From an uncultured Pelagibacteraceae bacterium (lineage in GTDB: Bacteria > Pseudomonadota > Alphaproteobacteria > Pelagibacterales > Pelagibacteraceae), in NCBI GenBank assembly GCA_902595885.1, contig CACJRQ010000005.1, positions 1 through 63,591 on the forward strand: 63,591 bases of DNA. Reading direction: 5' to 3'. A model generated the notes under the pieces. It had not been told where the DNA came from and searched no databases. It saw only the letters and a list, made by a program, of their open reading frames with translations. The position numbers and the translations under genes were made by a program. The stretch's first letter is position 1. Every line of letters begins with the position of its first letter. Below are positions 43,411 through 53,954 of the stretch, in pieces.

Positions 43411-45430
43411 ATTAAAAGTAAATGAAATTGAAGTTGAAGTTGAAGAAGGTTTAACTGTTCTTCAAGCTTGTGAAAAAGCTGGAGTGGAAATTCCAAGATT
43501 TTGTTACCATGAAAAATTATCGATAGCTGGTAATTGTAGAATGTGTTTAGTTGAAATGGAAAAATCTCCTAAACCAATTGCTTCATGTGCTATGCCAGCT
43601 GCAGAAGGTATGAATATTAAAACAAATACTGCTTTAGTAGAAAAAGCTCGTAAGGGAGTAATGGAATTTTTATTAGCTAACCATCCCCTAGATTGTCCAG
43701 TATGTGATCAAGGTGGTGAATGTGATCTTCAAGATCAATCAATGTACTACGGGGTAGACAAATCAAGATTTAAAGAAAACAAAAGAGCAGTTCCTGAAAA
43801 AAATATGGGACCATTGATTAAAACTCAAATGACCAGATGTATTCATTGCACCAGATGCGTAAGATTTGCAACGGAAGTTGCTGGAGTTCCAGAGCTTGGT
43901 GCTATTGGAAGAGGTGAAGATATGCAAATTACAACTTATCTAGAGCAATCAATGCAATCTGAATTGTCTGCTAACGTTGTAGATTTATGTCCAGTAGGAG
44001 CCCTAACATCAAAACCTTATGTATTTGAAGCTAGACCATGGGAACTAAAGAAAACTGAAACAATTGATGTAATGGATGCAATAGGTTCAAATGTAAGAGT
44101 AGATACATATGATTGGGAAGTAAAAAGAGTACTTCCAATTATAAATGAAGATATTAATGAGGAATGGATCTCAGACAAAACAAGATATGCTTGTGATGGT
44201 CTTCTACATCAAAGATTAGATACTCCATTTATCAAATACAACGGCAAGTTTGAAAAGGCCTCATGGGATGAAGTATATAAAATAATTAAATCTAAATTTG
44301 AAAACACATCGAAAGAAAAAATATGTGGTTTTGCAGGCGACTTAACCAATATGGAGACAAGTTATATTTTTAAAGAATTTTTTGATAGAACAATTGATAC
44401 TAAAAATTACGAGTCAAGACCTGATAACAGATTTATAAATACTTCAAAAAGAGAAAACTATTTATTCAATTCTTCAATAAATGGCATTGAAGAAGCGGAT
44501 TTAATTTTGATAGTAGGTTCAAACCCAAGATATGAAGCAACTATTTTAAATGCTAGAATAAGAAAAGCTTATTTGAAAAACAATACAAAAATAATTTCAC
44601 TTAATGATGTTGGTGATTTAACTTATCCATATCAAAGTTTAGATGGTCAAACTCAAACTTTAAATAATATTCTTGAAGGAAATCATGATATATCTAAAGA
44701 AATTATTAATTCAAAAAAACCAATAATCATTATTGGTGAGTCTCTACTTAGATTAAAGTCTTCAGAATTTTTATTTAATAAAACAAAAGAATTTTTATCA
44801 AAAAATAATAAAATTTCAGATGAATGGAACTCTTTAAATATTTTGTCAACTGATGCAGCAACAGTAGGAAATATTGATCTTGGATTAATTAATAATGAAA
44901 ATAATTTAATAAGCGATTTAAAAGAACATAAATTTGATATTGTTTATCTTATGGGCCAAGACAATTTAGAATTTGATAAAAAAGATGAATTTATAATTTA
45001 TCAAGGTAGCCATGGTGACAAGGGTGCTGAGTCTGCTGATATTATTTTACCAGGTGCTGCTTATACTGAACAAGATGGATACTTTACCAATCTAGAGGGA
45101 AAAATTCAAAAAGCCTACAAAGCATCATATCCACCGGGTGAGGCTAAAGAAGATTGGCAAATCATTAACGAACTTGCTGAATTTATGAATAATAGAAAAT
45201 TATTTAATGATAAATATGAATTAGAAAGCAGCATGTTTAATTATTTAAATTTGCAAAAAGAAAAACAAGTGGATGATCAAAAAATTTCTACTAATGATTT
45301 TCAAAATGAAATTTTAACAATCAAAGTAAAAGATTATTATTTTTCAAATGTTATTGCTAGATCATCGAAAACTATGGTTGAATGTAATAACTCTAAAATA
45401 ATTTTAAAATCAACAGGTACAGAAGGTTAA
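43403..45430 (+). CDS. nuoG: NADH-quinone oxidoreductase subunit G
   Basis: The 675-residue 75-kDa subunit has an N-terminal [2Fe-2S] ferredoxin domain (Cys34, 45, 48, 62). The HxxxCxxC region ([18 protein letters not shown]) follows, with a [4Fe-4S] [10 protein letters not shown] motif and a molybdopterin-oxidoreductase-like C-terminal domain without cofactor function. The last 350 residues are Asn/Lys-rich and less conserved than the first half. The length is typical for alphaproteobacteria. Confidence 0.96.
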   Translation: MLKLKVNEIEVEVEEGLTVLQACEKAGVEIPRFCYHEKLSIAGNCRMCLVEMEKSPKPIASCAMPAAEGMNIKTNTALVEKARKGVMEFLLANHPLDCPVCDQGGECDLQDQSMYYGVDKSRFKENKRAVPEKNMGPLIKTQMTRCIHCTRCVRFATEVAGVPELGAIGRGEDMQITTYLEQSMQSELSANVVDLCPVGALTSKPYVFEARPWELKKTETIDVMDAIGSNVRVDTYDWEVKRVLPIINEDINEEWISDKTRYACDGLLHQRLDTPFIKYNGKFEKASWDEVYKIIKSKFENTSKEKICGFAGDLTNMETSYIFKEFFDRTIDTKNYESRPDNRFINTSKRENYLFNSSINGIEEADLILIVGSNPRYEATILNARIRKAYLKNNTKIISLNDVGDLTYPYQSLDGQTQTLNNILEGNHDISKEIINSKKPIIIIGESLLRLKSSEFLFNKTKEFLSKNNKISDEWNSLNILSTDAATVGNIDLGLINNENNLISDLKEHKFDIVYLMGQDNLEFDKKDEFIIYQGSHGDKGAESADIILPGAAYTEQDGYFTNLEGKIQKAYKASYPPGEAKEDWQIINELAEFMNNRKLFNDKYELESSMFNYLNLQKEKQVDDQKISTNDFQNEILTIKVKDYYFSNVIARSSKTMVECNNSKIILKSTGTEG

Positions 45431-45431
45431 G

Positions 45432-46430
45432 ATGGAATACTTGAGCATAGTTTTTCAAGAAGTTTATAAGATTTTATTCTTACTAGTTCCTGTTCTTGTT
45501 TCTGTAGCAATGATTGTTTGGCTAGATAGAAGAGTTTGGGCTTTTGTTCAAAAAAGACAAGGACCTAACGTTGTTGGTCCGTTTGGCTTATTACAATCTT
45601 TAGCAGATGCTTTAAAATATATATTCAAAGAAATCATTATTCCATCTAGCTCAAACAAAGTAATTTTTATATTGGCTCCAATAGTCACTATGACTTTAGC
45701 CTTAATTGCTTGGGCTGTAATCCCATTCAGTGCAACTCAGGTTTTAGCTGATATTAATGTTGGAATTCTTTATTTATTTGCTGTTTCTTCTCTTGGTGTC
45801 TATGGAATAATCATGGGCGGGTGGGCATCAAACTCCAAATATCCCTTTCTTGGAGCAATTCGTTCTGCAGCGCAAATGGTTTCTTATGAGGTTTCAATTG
45901 GGGTAATAATAATAAATGTTTTACTTTGTGTTGGTTCATTAAATTTAAACGACATTGTTATTGCTCAACAAAATATGTGGTTTGTAATTCCATTATTTCC
46001 AATGTTTGTAATTTTCTTTATTTCTGCTTTAGCTGAAACTAACAGACCACCTTTTGATTTACCAGAGGCAGAAGCAGAATTGGTTGCTGGATATCAAACA
46101 GAATATTCAGGAATGATGTATGCAATGTTTTGGTTAGGAGAGTATGCAAATATTTTATTAATGTGTGCAATGGGAGCAATATTATTTTTAGGTGGTTGGA
46201 TGTCTCCAATTGATGTTTATCCATTTACCTTAGTGCCAAGTGCAATATGGTTAATATTAAAAATTCTTCTTTTATTTATCCTTTTTGCTCTAGTTAAAGC
46301 GATAGTACCTAGATACAGATATGACCAGTTAATGAGACTAGGATGGAAAGTGTTTCTTCCTCTTTCTCTAATTTGGGTAGTATTAACAGCTAGCTATTTA
46401 TTTTATTTTAACCTTTTACCAGTGAATTAA
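45432..46430 (+). CDS. nuoH: NADH-quinone oxidoreductase subunit H
   Basis: The 332-residue membrane subunit has eight helices. It has [30 protein letters not shown] near residue 33 (conserved, at the quinone tunnel) and [26 protein letters not shown] near residue 195 with the acidic E-channel residues. It joins the hydrophilic arm to the proton pumps. It lies 1 nt after nuoG and 2 nt before nuoI. Confidence 0.98.
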   Translation: MEYLSIVFQEVYKILFLLVPVLVSVAMIVWLDRRVWAFVQKRQGPNVVGPFGLLQSLADALKYIFKEIIIPSSSNKVIFILAPIVTMTLALIAWAVIPFSATQVLADINVGILYLFAVSSLGVYGIIMGGWASNSKYPFLGAIRSAAQMVSYEVSIGVIIINVLLCVGSLNLNDIVIAQQNMWFVIPLFPMFVIFFISALAETNRPPFDLPEAEAELVAGYQTEYSGMMYAMFWLGEYANILLMCAMGAILFLGGWMSPIDVYPFTLVPSAIWLILKILLLFILFALVKAIVPRYRYDQLMRLGWKVFLPLSLIWVVLTASYLFYFNLLPVN

Positions 46431-46432
46431 TT

Positions 46433-46918
46433 ATGAATATTTCTAGATTTTTTAAAACAATATTTATGACTGACTTCATCGGTGGTTTATTTATTGCTAT
46501 TAAAGAATTATTTAAATCAAAAAAAACAATTAATTACCCTTTTGAAAAAGGTAAAATAAGTCCTCGTTTTAGAGGTGAGCATGCTTTAAGAAGATATCCA
46601 AATGGAGAAGAAAGATGTATTGCTTGTAAATTATGTGAAGCAGTATGTCCTGCACAAGCAATAACAATAGAATCTTCTGAAAGAGAAGACGGTAGTAGAA
46701 AAACAACACGTTACGATATTGATATGATGAAATGTATTTATTGTGGATTATGTGAAGAGTCTTGTCCAGTAGATGCAATAGTACAAGGTCCAAATTTTGA
46801 ATTTTCAACAGAAACACGAGAAGAACTTTATTATACAAAAGAAAAGTTATTAGATAATGGTGATAGATGGGAGAATGTTTTAGAGGCTAATATTAAAGCT
46901 GACAATATCCACAGATAA
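46433..46918 (+). CDS. nuoI: NADH-quinone oxidoreductase subunit I
   Basis: The 161-residue subunit has two [4Fe-4S] motifs, [15 protein letters not shown] (Cys62, 65, 68, 72) and [15 protein letters not shown] (about residues 101-115). They hold clusters N6a and N6b on the path to N2. An amphipathic N-terminal helix ([15 protein letters not shown]) docks it on the membrane arm. [16 protein letters not shown] is the alphaproteobacterial form. Confidence 0.98.
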   Translation: MNISRFFKTIFMTDFIGGLFIAIKELFKSKKTINYPFEKGKISPRFRGEHALRRYPNGEERCIACKLCEAVCPAQAITIESSEREDGSRKTTRYDIDMMKCIYCGLCEESCPVDAIVQGPNFEFSTETREELYYTKEKLLDNGDRWENVLEANIKADNIHR

Positions 46919-46920
46919 AA

Positions 46921-47553
46921 ATGATTGCACACGCTATTTTCTTTTATACATTTTCTATAATTGCAGTTGTTTCAGCTATAATGGTTACTGCTTCTAAAAA
47001 TACTGTTCACTCAGTATTTTTCTTAATTCTTGATTTCATAAGTATTTCTTGTCTTTTTATAATGATTGGTGCTGAATTTTTGGGAATGATAATGCTAATT
47101 GTTTATGTTGGAGCTGTTGCAGTTCTGTTTTTATTTGTTGTTATGATGTTAAACGTAGCCCAACAAAAAAATCAATGGTTTGCAGGTCAACAAAGTTCCA
47201 AACATATCCCGGTAGGATTAATTATCAGTACGCTTATATTCGTTGAAGTAATAATTGTAATTGGTGGTTGGAAATATAAACCAGAAATTTTTGATATTAA
47301 TAATTCAATTGCTCAAACAAATATTAGCAATACTCACTCGTTAGGACAGATTTTATATACAGATTATATTCATGTGTTTCAAATAAGCGGAATGATCCTG
47401 TTAGTAGCTATGGTTGGGGCTATTGTATTAACATTTAGACAAAGATCAGGTGTAAAAAGACAAAGTTATATCAAGCAAATATCTAGAGAAAGAGCAGAAG
47501 GTGTTGAGGTGTTAGAAGTTCAGAGTAATAAAGGGATTAAAATAGATGATTGA
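46921..47553 (+). CDS. nuoJ: NADH-quinone oxidoreductase subunit J
   Basis: The 210-residue membrane subunit has five helices. The third holds the pi-bulge segment [21 protein letters not shown] with the conserved Tyr that couples quinone chemistry to proton transfer. The polar C-terminus ([20 protein letters not shown]) is typical for alphaproteobacteria. It overlaps the nuoK start by 8 nt. Confidence 0.96.
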   Translation: MIAHAIFFYTFSIIAVVSAIMVTASKNTVHSVFFLILDFISISCLFIMIGAEFLGMIMLIVYVGAVAVLFLFVVMMLNVAQQKNQWFAGQQSSKHIPVGLIISTLIFVEVIIVIGGWKYKPEIFDINNSIAQTNISNTHSLGQILYTDYIHVFQISGMILLVAMVGAIVLTFRQRSGVKRQSYIKQISRERAEGVEVLEVQSNKGIKIDD

Positions 47554-47857
47554 TATAGGTCTAGGACATTATTTAACTTTAGGAGCAGTGATATTTTCAA
47601 TTGGAGTAATTGGTATATTCCTTAATAGGAAGAACATCATTGTCATTTTAATGAGTATTGAATTGATATTACTAGCTGTAAATATCAATTTAGTTGCTTT
47701 TTCTATTTATTTAGGAGATTTGGCAGGACAAGTCTTTACTTTATTTATTCTTACTGTTGCAGCTGCAGAAGCAGCTATAGGATTAGCAATCATTGTTGTC
47801 TATTTCAGAAATTCTGGAACAATACGAGTTGAAGAAATTGATAAGTTGAAAGGATAA
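47546..47857 (+). CDS. nuoK: NADH-quinone oxidoreductase subunit K
   Basis: The 103-residue subunit has three helices with the conserved membrane Glu in [16 protein letters not shown] near residue 36 and a second Glu in [13 protein letters not shown] near residue 72. It is homologous to MrpC and lies in the proton path between NuoJ and NuoN. Confidence 0.97.
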   Translation: MIDIGLGHYLTLGAVIFSIGVIGIFLNRKNIIVILMSIELILLAVNINLVAFSIYLGDLAGQVFTLFILTVAAAEAAIGLAIIVVYFRNSGTIRVEEIDKLKG

Positions 47858-47859
47858 TC

Positions 47860-49770
47860 ATGGAACTATCAATTATATTTCTTCCACTTATTGCTTCAAT
47901 TATCTCTGGTTTTTTTGGAAGATATATCGGTGATAGAAACTCAGAAATAGTAACAAGTGTTTTAGTTTCTATTTCTGCATTTTTATCAATTTATGTTCTT
48001 TATCAAGTAATTGTAAATCAATACGAAGAAAATATTGTTATAGCAACCTGGATAAGCTCTGGGTCACTTGATGTAAATTGGTCAATGTTAATTGATCCTT
48101 TATCAGCAGTAATGTTAGTAGTTGTAACTTCTGTATCTGCTTTAGTACATATCTACTCAATTGGTTATATGTCTCATGACCCTCATAAGCCAAGATTTAT
48201 GGCTTATTTATCATTGTTCACATTTGCGATGTTAATGCTTGTAACTTCAGATAATTTTATTCAATTATTTTTTGGTTGGGAAGGTGTTGGATTATGTTCT
48301 TACTTCCTAATTGGTTTCTGGTTTAAAAAAGAAAGTGCAAATGCTGCAGCCATAAAAGCATTTGTTGTAAACAGAGTAGGCGATTTTGGTTTTGCTTTAG
48401 GAATTTTCTTAATATTTTATTTATTTGGAACTGTTAATTACTCAGAAGTTTTTCAACAAATTCCAACAGTTGTAGATAAAAATTTACCATTTTTAGGTTT
48501 TGAAGTTAAAGCAATAGATTTAGTTTGTTTACTTCTATTTATTGGAGCAATGGGTAAATCTGCACAGATATTGCTACATACTTGGCTACCTGATGCTATG
48601 GAGGGTCCAACTCCAGTTTCTGCATTAATTCATGCGGCAACGATGGTAACAGCTGGTGTTTTCTTAGTAGTAAGATGTTCTCCAGTTTATGAATATTCAC
48701 CGTTAATACTAAATTTTATAACTATCGTTGGAATGACCACCGCATTCTTTGCAGCAACTGTCGCTCTAGTTCAAACAGATATAAAAAAAATTATTGCTTA
48801 CTCTACATGCAGCCAACTTGGTTATATGTTTTTTGCAGCTGGAGTAGGTGCATACAATGTTGCCATGTTTCACTTATTTACTCACGCATTTTTCAAAGCT
48901 TTATTATTTTTAGGATCTGGTTCAGTAATCCATGCATTTAAAGATGAGCAAAATATAAATAATATGGGTGGTGTATGGAAAAAGTTACCATACACCTATG
49001 CTTTAATGATTATTGGAACACTTGCTTTAACAGGTTTTCCATTTTTATCAGGATTTTATTCTAAAGATGCAATTATAGAATTTGCGTATTTAAAAGGTAA
49101 TACTACTGGTTATTATGCTGCTGGGATTGGAATAATTACAGCATTTTTAACATCTATTTATTCATGGAGATTAATTTTTAAAACTTTTCATGGAGAGTAC
49201 AATAATAAAGAAATTAAGATAGAGGAAACACATGAGTCTCCATTAGTAATGCTTGTTCCTTTATTTATCCTCTCAATAGGAGCGGTATTTGCAGGATTTC
49301 TATTTAAAGGACTATTTATTGGTCATGGTGATAATTTATTCTGGGCAGAGTCTATTAAGTTTTTAGAGCCTTTAAGCACAAAACATCCACCTTTATGGTT
49401 TTTACTTTTAACACCTTGTTTAGTTTTAGTATCTATTCCTATTGCTTATTACTTATTTGTAAAAAACAAAGAGTTACCTAATTCAATAGTTTCTATGAAC
49501 AAACCTTTGTATAATTTTTTAGTTAATAAATGGTATTTTGATGAGTTGTACGATGTGTTGTTTATTAAATCCTCAAAAAAACTAGGTCTATTTTTGTGGA
49601 AATTTTGTGATGGAACTATAATCGATGGTTTTGGTCCTGATGGAATTTCTTCTTTTATAAAAAAATGTTCAATTAAAGCAACTAAATTTCAAAGTGGTTT
49701 TATCTATCAATATGCATTTGTAATGTTATTAGGTTTCTCTGCTTTACTAACTTTTTTAATAGTTAAATAA
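47860..49770 (+). CDS. nuoL: NADH-quinone oxidoreductase subunit L
   Basis: The 636-residue antiporter-like proton-pump subunit has the family core FFGWEGVGLCSYFLIGFWF near residue 138, LPDAMEGPTPVSALIHAATMVTAG split over helices 7-8 near 244, and KIIAYSTCSQLGYM near 310. The long lateral helix follows in the C-terminal third. It is the distal pump. It overlaps nuoM by one base. Confidence 0.98.
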   Translation: MELSIIFLPLIASIISGFFGRYIGDRNSEIVTSVLVSISAFLSIYVLYQVIVNQYEENIVIATWISSGSLDVNWSMLIDPLSAVMLVVVTSVSALVHIYSIGYMSHDPHKPRFMAYLSLFTFAMLMLVTSDNFIQLFFGWEGVGLCSYFLIGFWFKKESANAAAIKAFVVNRVGDFGFALGIFLIFYLFGTVNYSEVFQQIPTVVDKNLPFLGFEVKAIDLVCLLLFIGAMGKSAQILLHTWLPDAMEGPTPVSALIHAATMVTAGVFLVVRCSPVYEYSPLILNFITIVGMTTAFFAATVALVQTDIKKIIAYSTCSQLGYMFFAAGVGAYNVAMFHLFTHAFFKALLFLGSGSVIHAFKDEQNINNMGGVWKKLPYTYALMIIGTLALTGFPFLSGFYSKDAIIEFAYLKGNTTGYYAAGIGIITAFLTSIYSWRLIFKTFHGEYNNKEIKIEETHESPLVMLVPLFILSIGAVFAGFLFKGLFIGHGDNLFWAESIKFLEPLSTKHPPLWFLLLTPCLVLVSIPIAYYLFVKNKELPNSIVSMNKPLYNFLVNKWYFDELYDVLFIKSSKKLGLFLWKFCDGTIIDGFGPDGISSFIKKCSIKATKFQSGFIYQYAFVMLLGFSALLTFLIVK

Positions 49771-51251
49771 TGAATTTTCCCATTCTTTCATCTTTAATAT
49801 TATTACCAATAGTTGGTGCTTTATTTTTATTTTTTACCAAAGATAAAGAAGGAAATAATTTAACTGCTAAATATGTTGCTTTATTTACAACTGTAGTTAA
49901 TTTTTTAATTTCGATTTATCTTTGGATTTCTTTTGACCAATCAACGTCTAGTTTTCAATTTGTAGAAGATAGAACATGGATTAAAGGATTTATTAATTAT
50001 AAAGTTGGAGTTGATGGTATTTCAATTTTATTTATAATATTAACAACATTTATAACTCCCCTTTGTATAATATCTGTAAATAATTCTGTTAAAAATAGAT
50101 TAAGAGATTTTTTAATTGCAATTCTAATCATGGAAAGTTTCATGATTGGTGTTTTCTCTGCGCTTGATTTAGTTGTATTCTATTTATTTTTTGAAGCTGG
50201 ATTAATACCAATGTTTTTAATTATTGGTATTTGGGGAGGAGCAAGAAGAGTTTATTCAGCATTCAAATTCTTTTTATATACATTGTTAGGTTCTGTTCTA
50301 ATGTTAATTGCTATAATTTCAATTTATTGGATTACAGGAACAACTGACGTGGTTCAACTATATGAAATTGGTATTGATGTTAAATATCAAAATCTATTGT
50401 GGTTAGCATTTTTTAGTTCATTTGCAGTTAAAACACCTATGTGGCCAGTCCATACATGGTTACCTGATGCACACGTTGAAGCTCCCACAGCAGGATCTGT
50501 ATTGCTAGCCGCAATTTTGTTAAAGATGGCCGGATATGGTTTTATAAGATTTTCTTTAGGTCTATTCCCTGTTGCATCAGAGGTATTTACACCATTAATT
50601 TACTCCTTGAGTGTTATAGCAATTATATTTACTTCACTGATAGCTTTAATGCAGGAAGATATGAAAAAGTTAATTGCTTATTCTTCAGTTGCGCATATGG
50701 GTTTTGTAACTTTGGGTATATTCACTTTGCAACAACAAGGAATAGAAGGAAGCATAATTCAAATGATAAGCCATGGCTTAGTTTCGGCAGCATTATTTTT
50801 AACTGTTGGCGTAGTTTATGACAGAATGCATTCTAGATTGATAAGTACATATGGTGGACTAGTTTCTGTAATTCCAAAATATTCAATATTGTTTATGTTA
50901 TTTGCTTTAGCATCACTTGGTTTACCTGGAACCAGTGGTTTTATTGGTGAGTTTTTAATATTAATGGGAGCTTTCAAGGATAATTTTTTAGTAGCTGTTT
51001 TAGCAAGTATTGGAGTAATTTTAGGAGCTGCATACATGTTGTGGCTCTATAAAAGAGTAGTATTCGGAAAATTACTTAATGAAGATCTTAAAAAAATTTT
51101 AGATTTAAATAGATCTGAATATTTTATTTTATCTTGTTTAGCTGCACCAATCTTATTTTTTGGTTTTTATCCCGATCCATTAATCAACACTATTGAAGTT
51201 TCTGTTACTGATTTAATTAATATGCATAACACAAATATAGCTAGTAAATAA
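49770..51251 (+). CDS. nuoM: NADH-quinone oxidoreductase subunit M
   Basis: The 493-residue antiporter-like pump subunit has the core helix with conserved Glu in YLFFEAGLIPMFLIIGIWG near residue 137, the Lys helix PMWPVHTWLPDAHVEAPTAG near 225, and KKLIAYSSVAHMGF near 300. The length is normal. It sits 1 nt before nuoN with start codon spacing typical of the operon. Confidence 0.98.
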   Translation: MNFPILSSLILLPIVGALFLFFTKDKEGNNLTAKYVALFTTVVNFLISIYLWISFDQSTSSFQFVEDRTWIKGFINYKVGVDGISILFIILTTFITPLCIISVNNSVKNRLRDFLIAILIMESFMIGVFSALDLVVFYLFFEAGLIPMFLIIGIWGGARRVYSAFKFFLYTLLGSVLMLIAIISIYWITGTTDVVQLYEIGIDVKYQNLLWLAFFSSFAVKTPMWPVHTWLPDAHVEAPTAGSVLLAAILLKMAGYGFIRFSLGLFPVASEVFTPLIYSLSVIAIIFTSLIALMQEDMKKLIAYSSVAHMGFVTLGIFTLQQQGIEGSIIQMISHGLVSAALFLTVGVVYDRMHSRLISTYGGLVSVIPKYSILFMLFALASLGLPGTSGFIGEFLILMGAFKDNFLVAVLASIGVILGAAYMLWLYKRVVFGKLLNEDLKKILDLNRSEYFILSCLAAPILFFGFYPDPLINTIEVSVTDLINMHNTNIASK

Positions 51252-51252
51252 T

Positions 51253-52671
51253 ATGGAAAATTTAAATTTAATATTACCTGAAATTTTTATTTCTTTATCA
51301 ATTATGTTTTTACTTATTTTAGGTGTGTTTAAAAATGACAGTTCTAAAATTACTTTTAATTTATCTTTGTTTGCAATTTTAATTACAACAATAATAACAT
51401 TCAATGAAACTTTCTCTATAACTAGAGAAACTTTGTTTAATAAAAGCGTTGTGATTGACAGTATGTCCTCGCTAATGAAAATTATAACTTTAATTGGAGG
51501 TTTTTTAGTTTTAGTTATTTCGTCAACTTATTTAAAAACATTTAAAATATATAATATAGAGTACCCAGTTCTTATTTTGAGTTCAATTCTTGGAATGATG
51601 GTAATGATCAGTTCAAATGATTTAATTGTTTTTTATATGGGATTAGAATTACAATCATTAGCTCTATATGTTTTAGCCACATATAACAGAGATCAATTAA
51701 AATCATCAGAAGCTGGTTTGAAATATTTTGTTTTAAGTGCATTATCATCAGGATTATTATTATATGGATGTTCTTTAGTTTATGGTTTTTCAGGTTCTAC
51801 TAATTTTGATGTAATATCAAATCAATTAAATTCTGATGAATATGTTTTAACTTTTGGGATTGTCTTTATATTAGTTGGTTTAGCATTTAAAATTTCTGCA
51901 GTCCCATTCCATATGTGGGCACCTGATGTTTATGAAGGATCTCCAACAACTGTAACTTTGTTTTTCACAATAGTACCAAAGGTAGCTGCTTTGACTGTGT
52001 TTATTAGATTTTTATATGTTCCTTTTTTAAATTTAATTGATCAATGGCAAATTATAATAGTTTTCTTATCTATAGCTTCTATGGTTTTTGGAGCAGTTGC
52101 TGCTATAGGGCAAACTAATATTAAAAGACTAATTGCTTACAGTTCTATAGGACATATTGGTTATACAATGGCTGGTTTAGCCACAGCATCAAACGAGGGA
52201 ATTCAAAGTTCAATAATTTATATTTCAATTTATGTTGTTATGAATTTAGCTCTTTTTTCATGTCTATTAATGTTAAGAAGAAAAGATCAATATTATGAAG
52301 ATATTGATGATCTTTCAGGATTATCAAAAAATCATCCAATGTTGTCTTTATGTTTGTTGTTAATACTATTTTCTTTAGCAGGCATACCACCCCTAGCTGG
52401 TTTCTTCGCAAAATTTTATGTTTTTAAAGCAGTATTAGAACAATCAATGTATTTCTTAGCTATAGTAGGGTTATTATCAACTGTAGTTGCAGCTTTTTAT
52501 TATCTAAGAATTATAAAAATTATGTATTTTGATAAGGAAAAAGATAAATATGATACAGACCATAGTTTATGGCTAAAATTTTCACTGACAGTTTCAACTA
52601 TATTAATTCTTTTATACTTCATATTTCCAAGTCAGTTAGTAGAAGTTGTTTCAAGAATTAATATTATTTAA
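51253..52671 (+). CDS. nuoN: NADH-quinone oxidoreductase subunit N
   Basis: The 472-residue antiporter-like pump subunit has FYMGLELQSLALYVLATY near residue 126, the Lys-bearing AVPFHMWAPDVYEGSPTTVT near 216, and KRLIAYSSIGHIGY near 290. It is the last of the 14 nuo genes, completing complex I. It overlaps birA by one base, so birA and the following genes may be read through from the nuo operon. Confidence 0.98.
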   Translation: MENLNLILPEIFISLSIMFLLILGVFKNDSSKITFNLSLFAILITTIITFNETFSITRETLFNKSVVIDSMSSLMKIITLIGGFLVLVISSTYLKTFKIYNIEYPVLILSSILGMMVMISSNDLIVFYMGLELQSLALYVLATYNRDQLKSSEAGLKYFVLSALSSGLLLYGCSLVYGFSGSTNFDVISNQLNSDEYVLTFGIVFILVGLAFKISAVPFHMWAPDVYEGSPTTVTLFFTIVPKVAALTVFIRFLYVPFLNLIDQWQIIIVFLSIASMVFGAVAAIGQTNIKRLIAYSSIGHIGYTMAGLATASNEGIQSSIIYISIYVVMNLALFSCLLMLRRKDQYYEDIDDLSGLSKNHPMLSLCLLLILFSLAGIPPLAGFFAKFYVFKAVLEQSMYFLAIVGLLSTVVAAFYYLRIIKIMYFDKEKDKYDTDHSLWLKFSLTVSTILILLYFIFPSQLVEVVSRINII

Positions 52672-53207
52672 TGAAATTTAAAAAATTTAAATTTAAAAAT
52701 GTTAAAAGCACAAATAATACTGCGATAAGAATTATTAAAGAAACTAAATACAACTTAGGTATGGTTGTTGCTGAAACACAAATAAATGGCAAAGGACAGT
52801 ATGGAAGAAAATGGATATCCTCAAAAGGAAATTTATTTATTTCTTTTTTCAATGAATTAAATAAATCAAATCTATCAATTAATGCTATAACAAAAATTAA
52901 TTGTCTTTTAGTTAAAAAATTACTCTCTTCATTTACAAAAAAAAAAATTTTATTTAAAAAACCAAATGACTTGCTAATAGATAAAAAAAAAATTAGCGGA
53001 ATTTTACAAGAAATCATATTTGTAAGAGATAAAAAATTTTTAATTACTGGTATAGGTATAAATATAAAAAATAATCCAATTATAAGGAATAATCCTACTA
53101 CAAACTTGCAAGAGGTAACTAAAAAAAGTATTAGTAAATTAAAAGTAGAAAATAAATTAAAACAACTTTTTGAAAAAAATTTATCTAAACTTTATAAAAT
53201 TAAATAA
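52671..53207 (+). CDS. birA: Biotin-[acetyl-CoA carboxylase] ligase, minimal form
   Basis: The 178-residue protein has the biotinyl-AMP site motif AETQINGKGQYGRKWISSKGN spread over residues 35-55, and KKKISGILQEIIF with the catalytic Lys region near 105. It attaches biotin to the carboxylase carrier. It lacks the N-terminal DNA-binding domain and most of the C-terminal SH3-like domain that E. coli BirA (321 residues) has, so it cannot be a repressor of that type. The nuoN-birA-coaX-rnj order is standard for alphaproteobacteria. Confidence 0.88.
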   Translation: MKFKKFKFKNVKSTNNTAIRIIKETKYNLGMVVAETQINGKGQYGRKWISSKGNLFISFFNELNKSNLSINAITKINCLLVKKLLSSFTKKKILFKKPNDLLIDKKKISGILQEIIFVRDKKFLITGIGINIKNNPIIRNNPTTNLQEVTKKSISKLKVENKLKQLFEKNLSKLYKIK

Positions 53208-53953
53208 TGTATATTCTAGGTGACATTGGTAATACGGAAACAAAATTATGCATTGTTTCTAAAAATAATAAAATTTCCAAAAAAATTACTTTTTTATCGA
53301 AATCTATAAACAGCAATCAGCTAAATAATTTGTTTAAAAAAAATAAAATTCAATTAAATAAAATTGAAAAAATATTATTTTGCAGTGTTGTGCCTAAAAC
53401 TTTTACCATAATTAAAAAATTTTTATCGAAGAAAATTAAATTGAAGTGTTTTGAGGTTAAAAAATTAAACTTAAAATCCCTTATAAACATCAAAGTAAAT
53501 TATAAACAAGTAGGATCAGATAGAATTACTAATGCTGTAAGTTTAATGAACAACAAAAATAATTTTATAATTTTAGATTTTGGAACAGCAACTACTTTTG
53601 ATGTACTAGTTAAAAATACTTATTATGGAGGAATTATTGCTCCAGGTGTGAGATTGTCTCTTAATACTTTGTCTGACAAAGCAACTTTGATTCCAAAAAT
53701 AAATTTAAAAAAAATAAATAAAGTTATTGGTAACAATACAATCTCAGCTGTTAGATCGGGCTTTTTTTGGGGTTATTCGGGTTTAATTGACAATATTATT
53801 AATTTAATTAAGAAAGAGACTGGAAAATCTTTTAAAGTAATTATTACTGGAGGATTTTCAAATTTATTTAAAAAATCAATAAAAACAAAAGTAAGTCATA
53901 ACCAAGATATTACAATTAAAGGCTTAATAAAGATTTCAAAATTAATTAAATAA
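53207..53953 (+). CDS. coaX: Type III pantothenate kinase
   Basis: The 248-residue ASKHA-fold kinase has the phosphate-1 motif DIGNTETKLCIV at the N-terminus, VGSDRITNAVSL near residue 100 (pantothenate site), and FGTATTFDVL near residue 125 (phosphate 2). VITGGFSNLF near 222 binds adenosine. It makes 4'-phosphopantothenate, the first step of CoA synthesis. It overlaps birA by one base. Confidence 0.92.
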   Translation: MYILGDIGNTETKLCIVSKNNKISKKITFLSKSINSNQLNNLFKKNKIQLNKIEKILFCSVVPKTFTIIKKFLSKKIKLKCFEVKKLNLKSLINIKVNYKQVGSDRITNAVSLMNNKNNFIILDFGTATTFDVLVKNTYYGGIIAPGVRLSLNTLSDKATLIPKINLKKINKVIGNNTISAVRSGFFWGYSGLIDNIINLIKKETGKSFKVIITGGFSNLFKKSIKTKVSHNQDITIKGLIKISKLIK

Positions 53954-53954
53954 T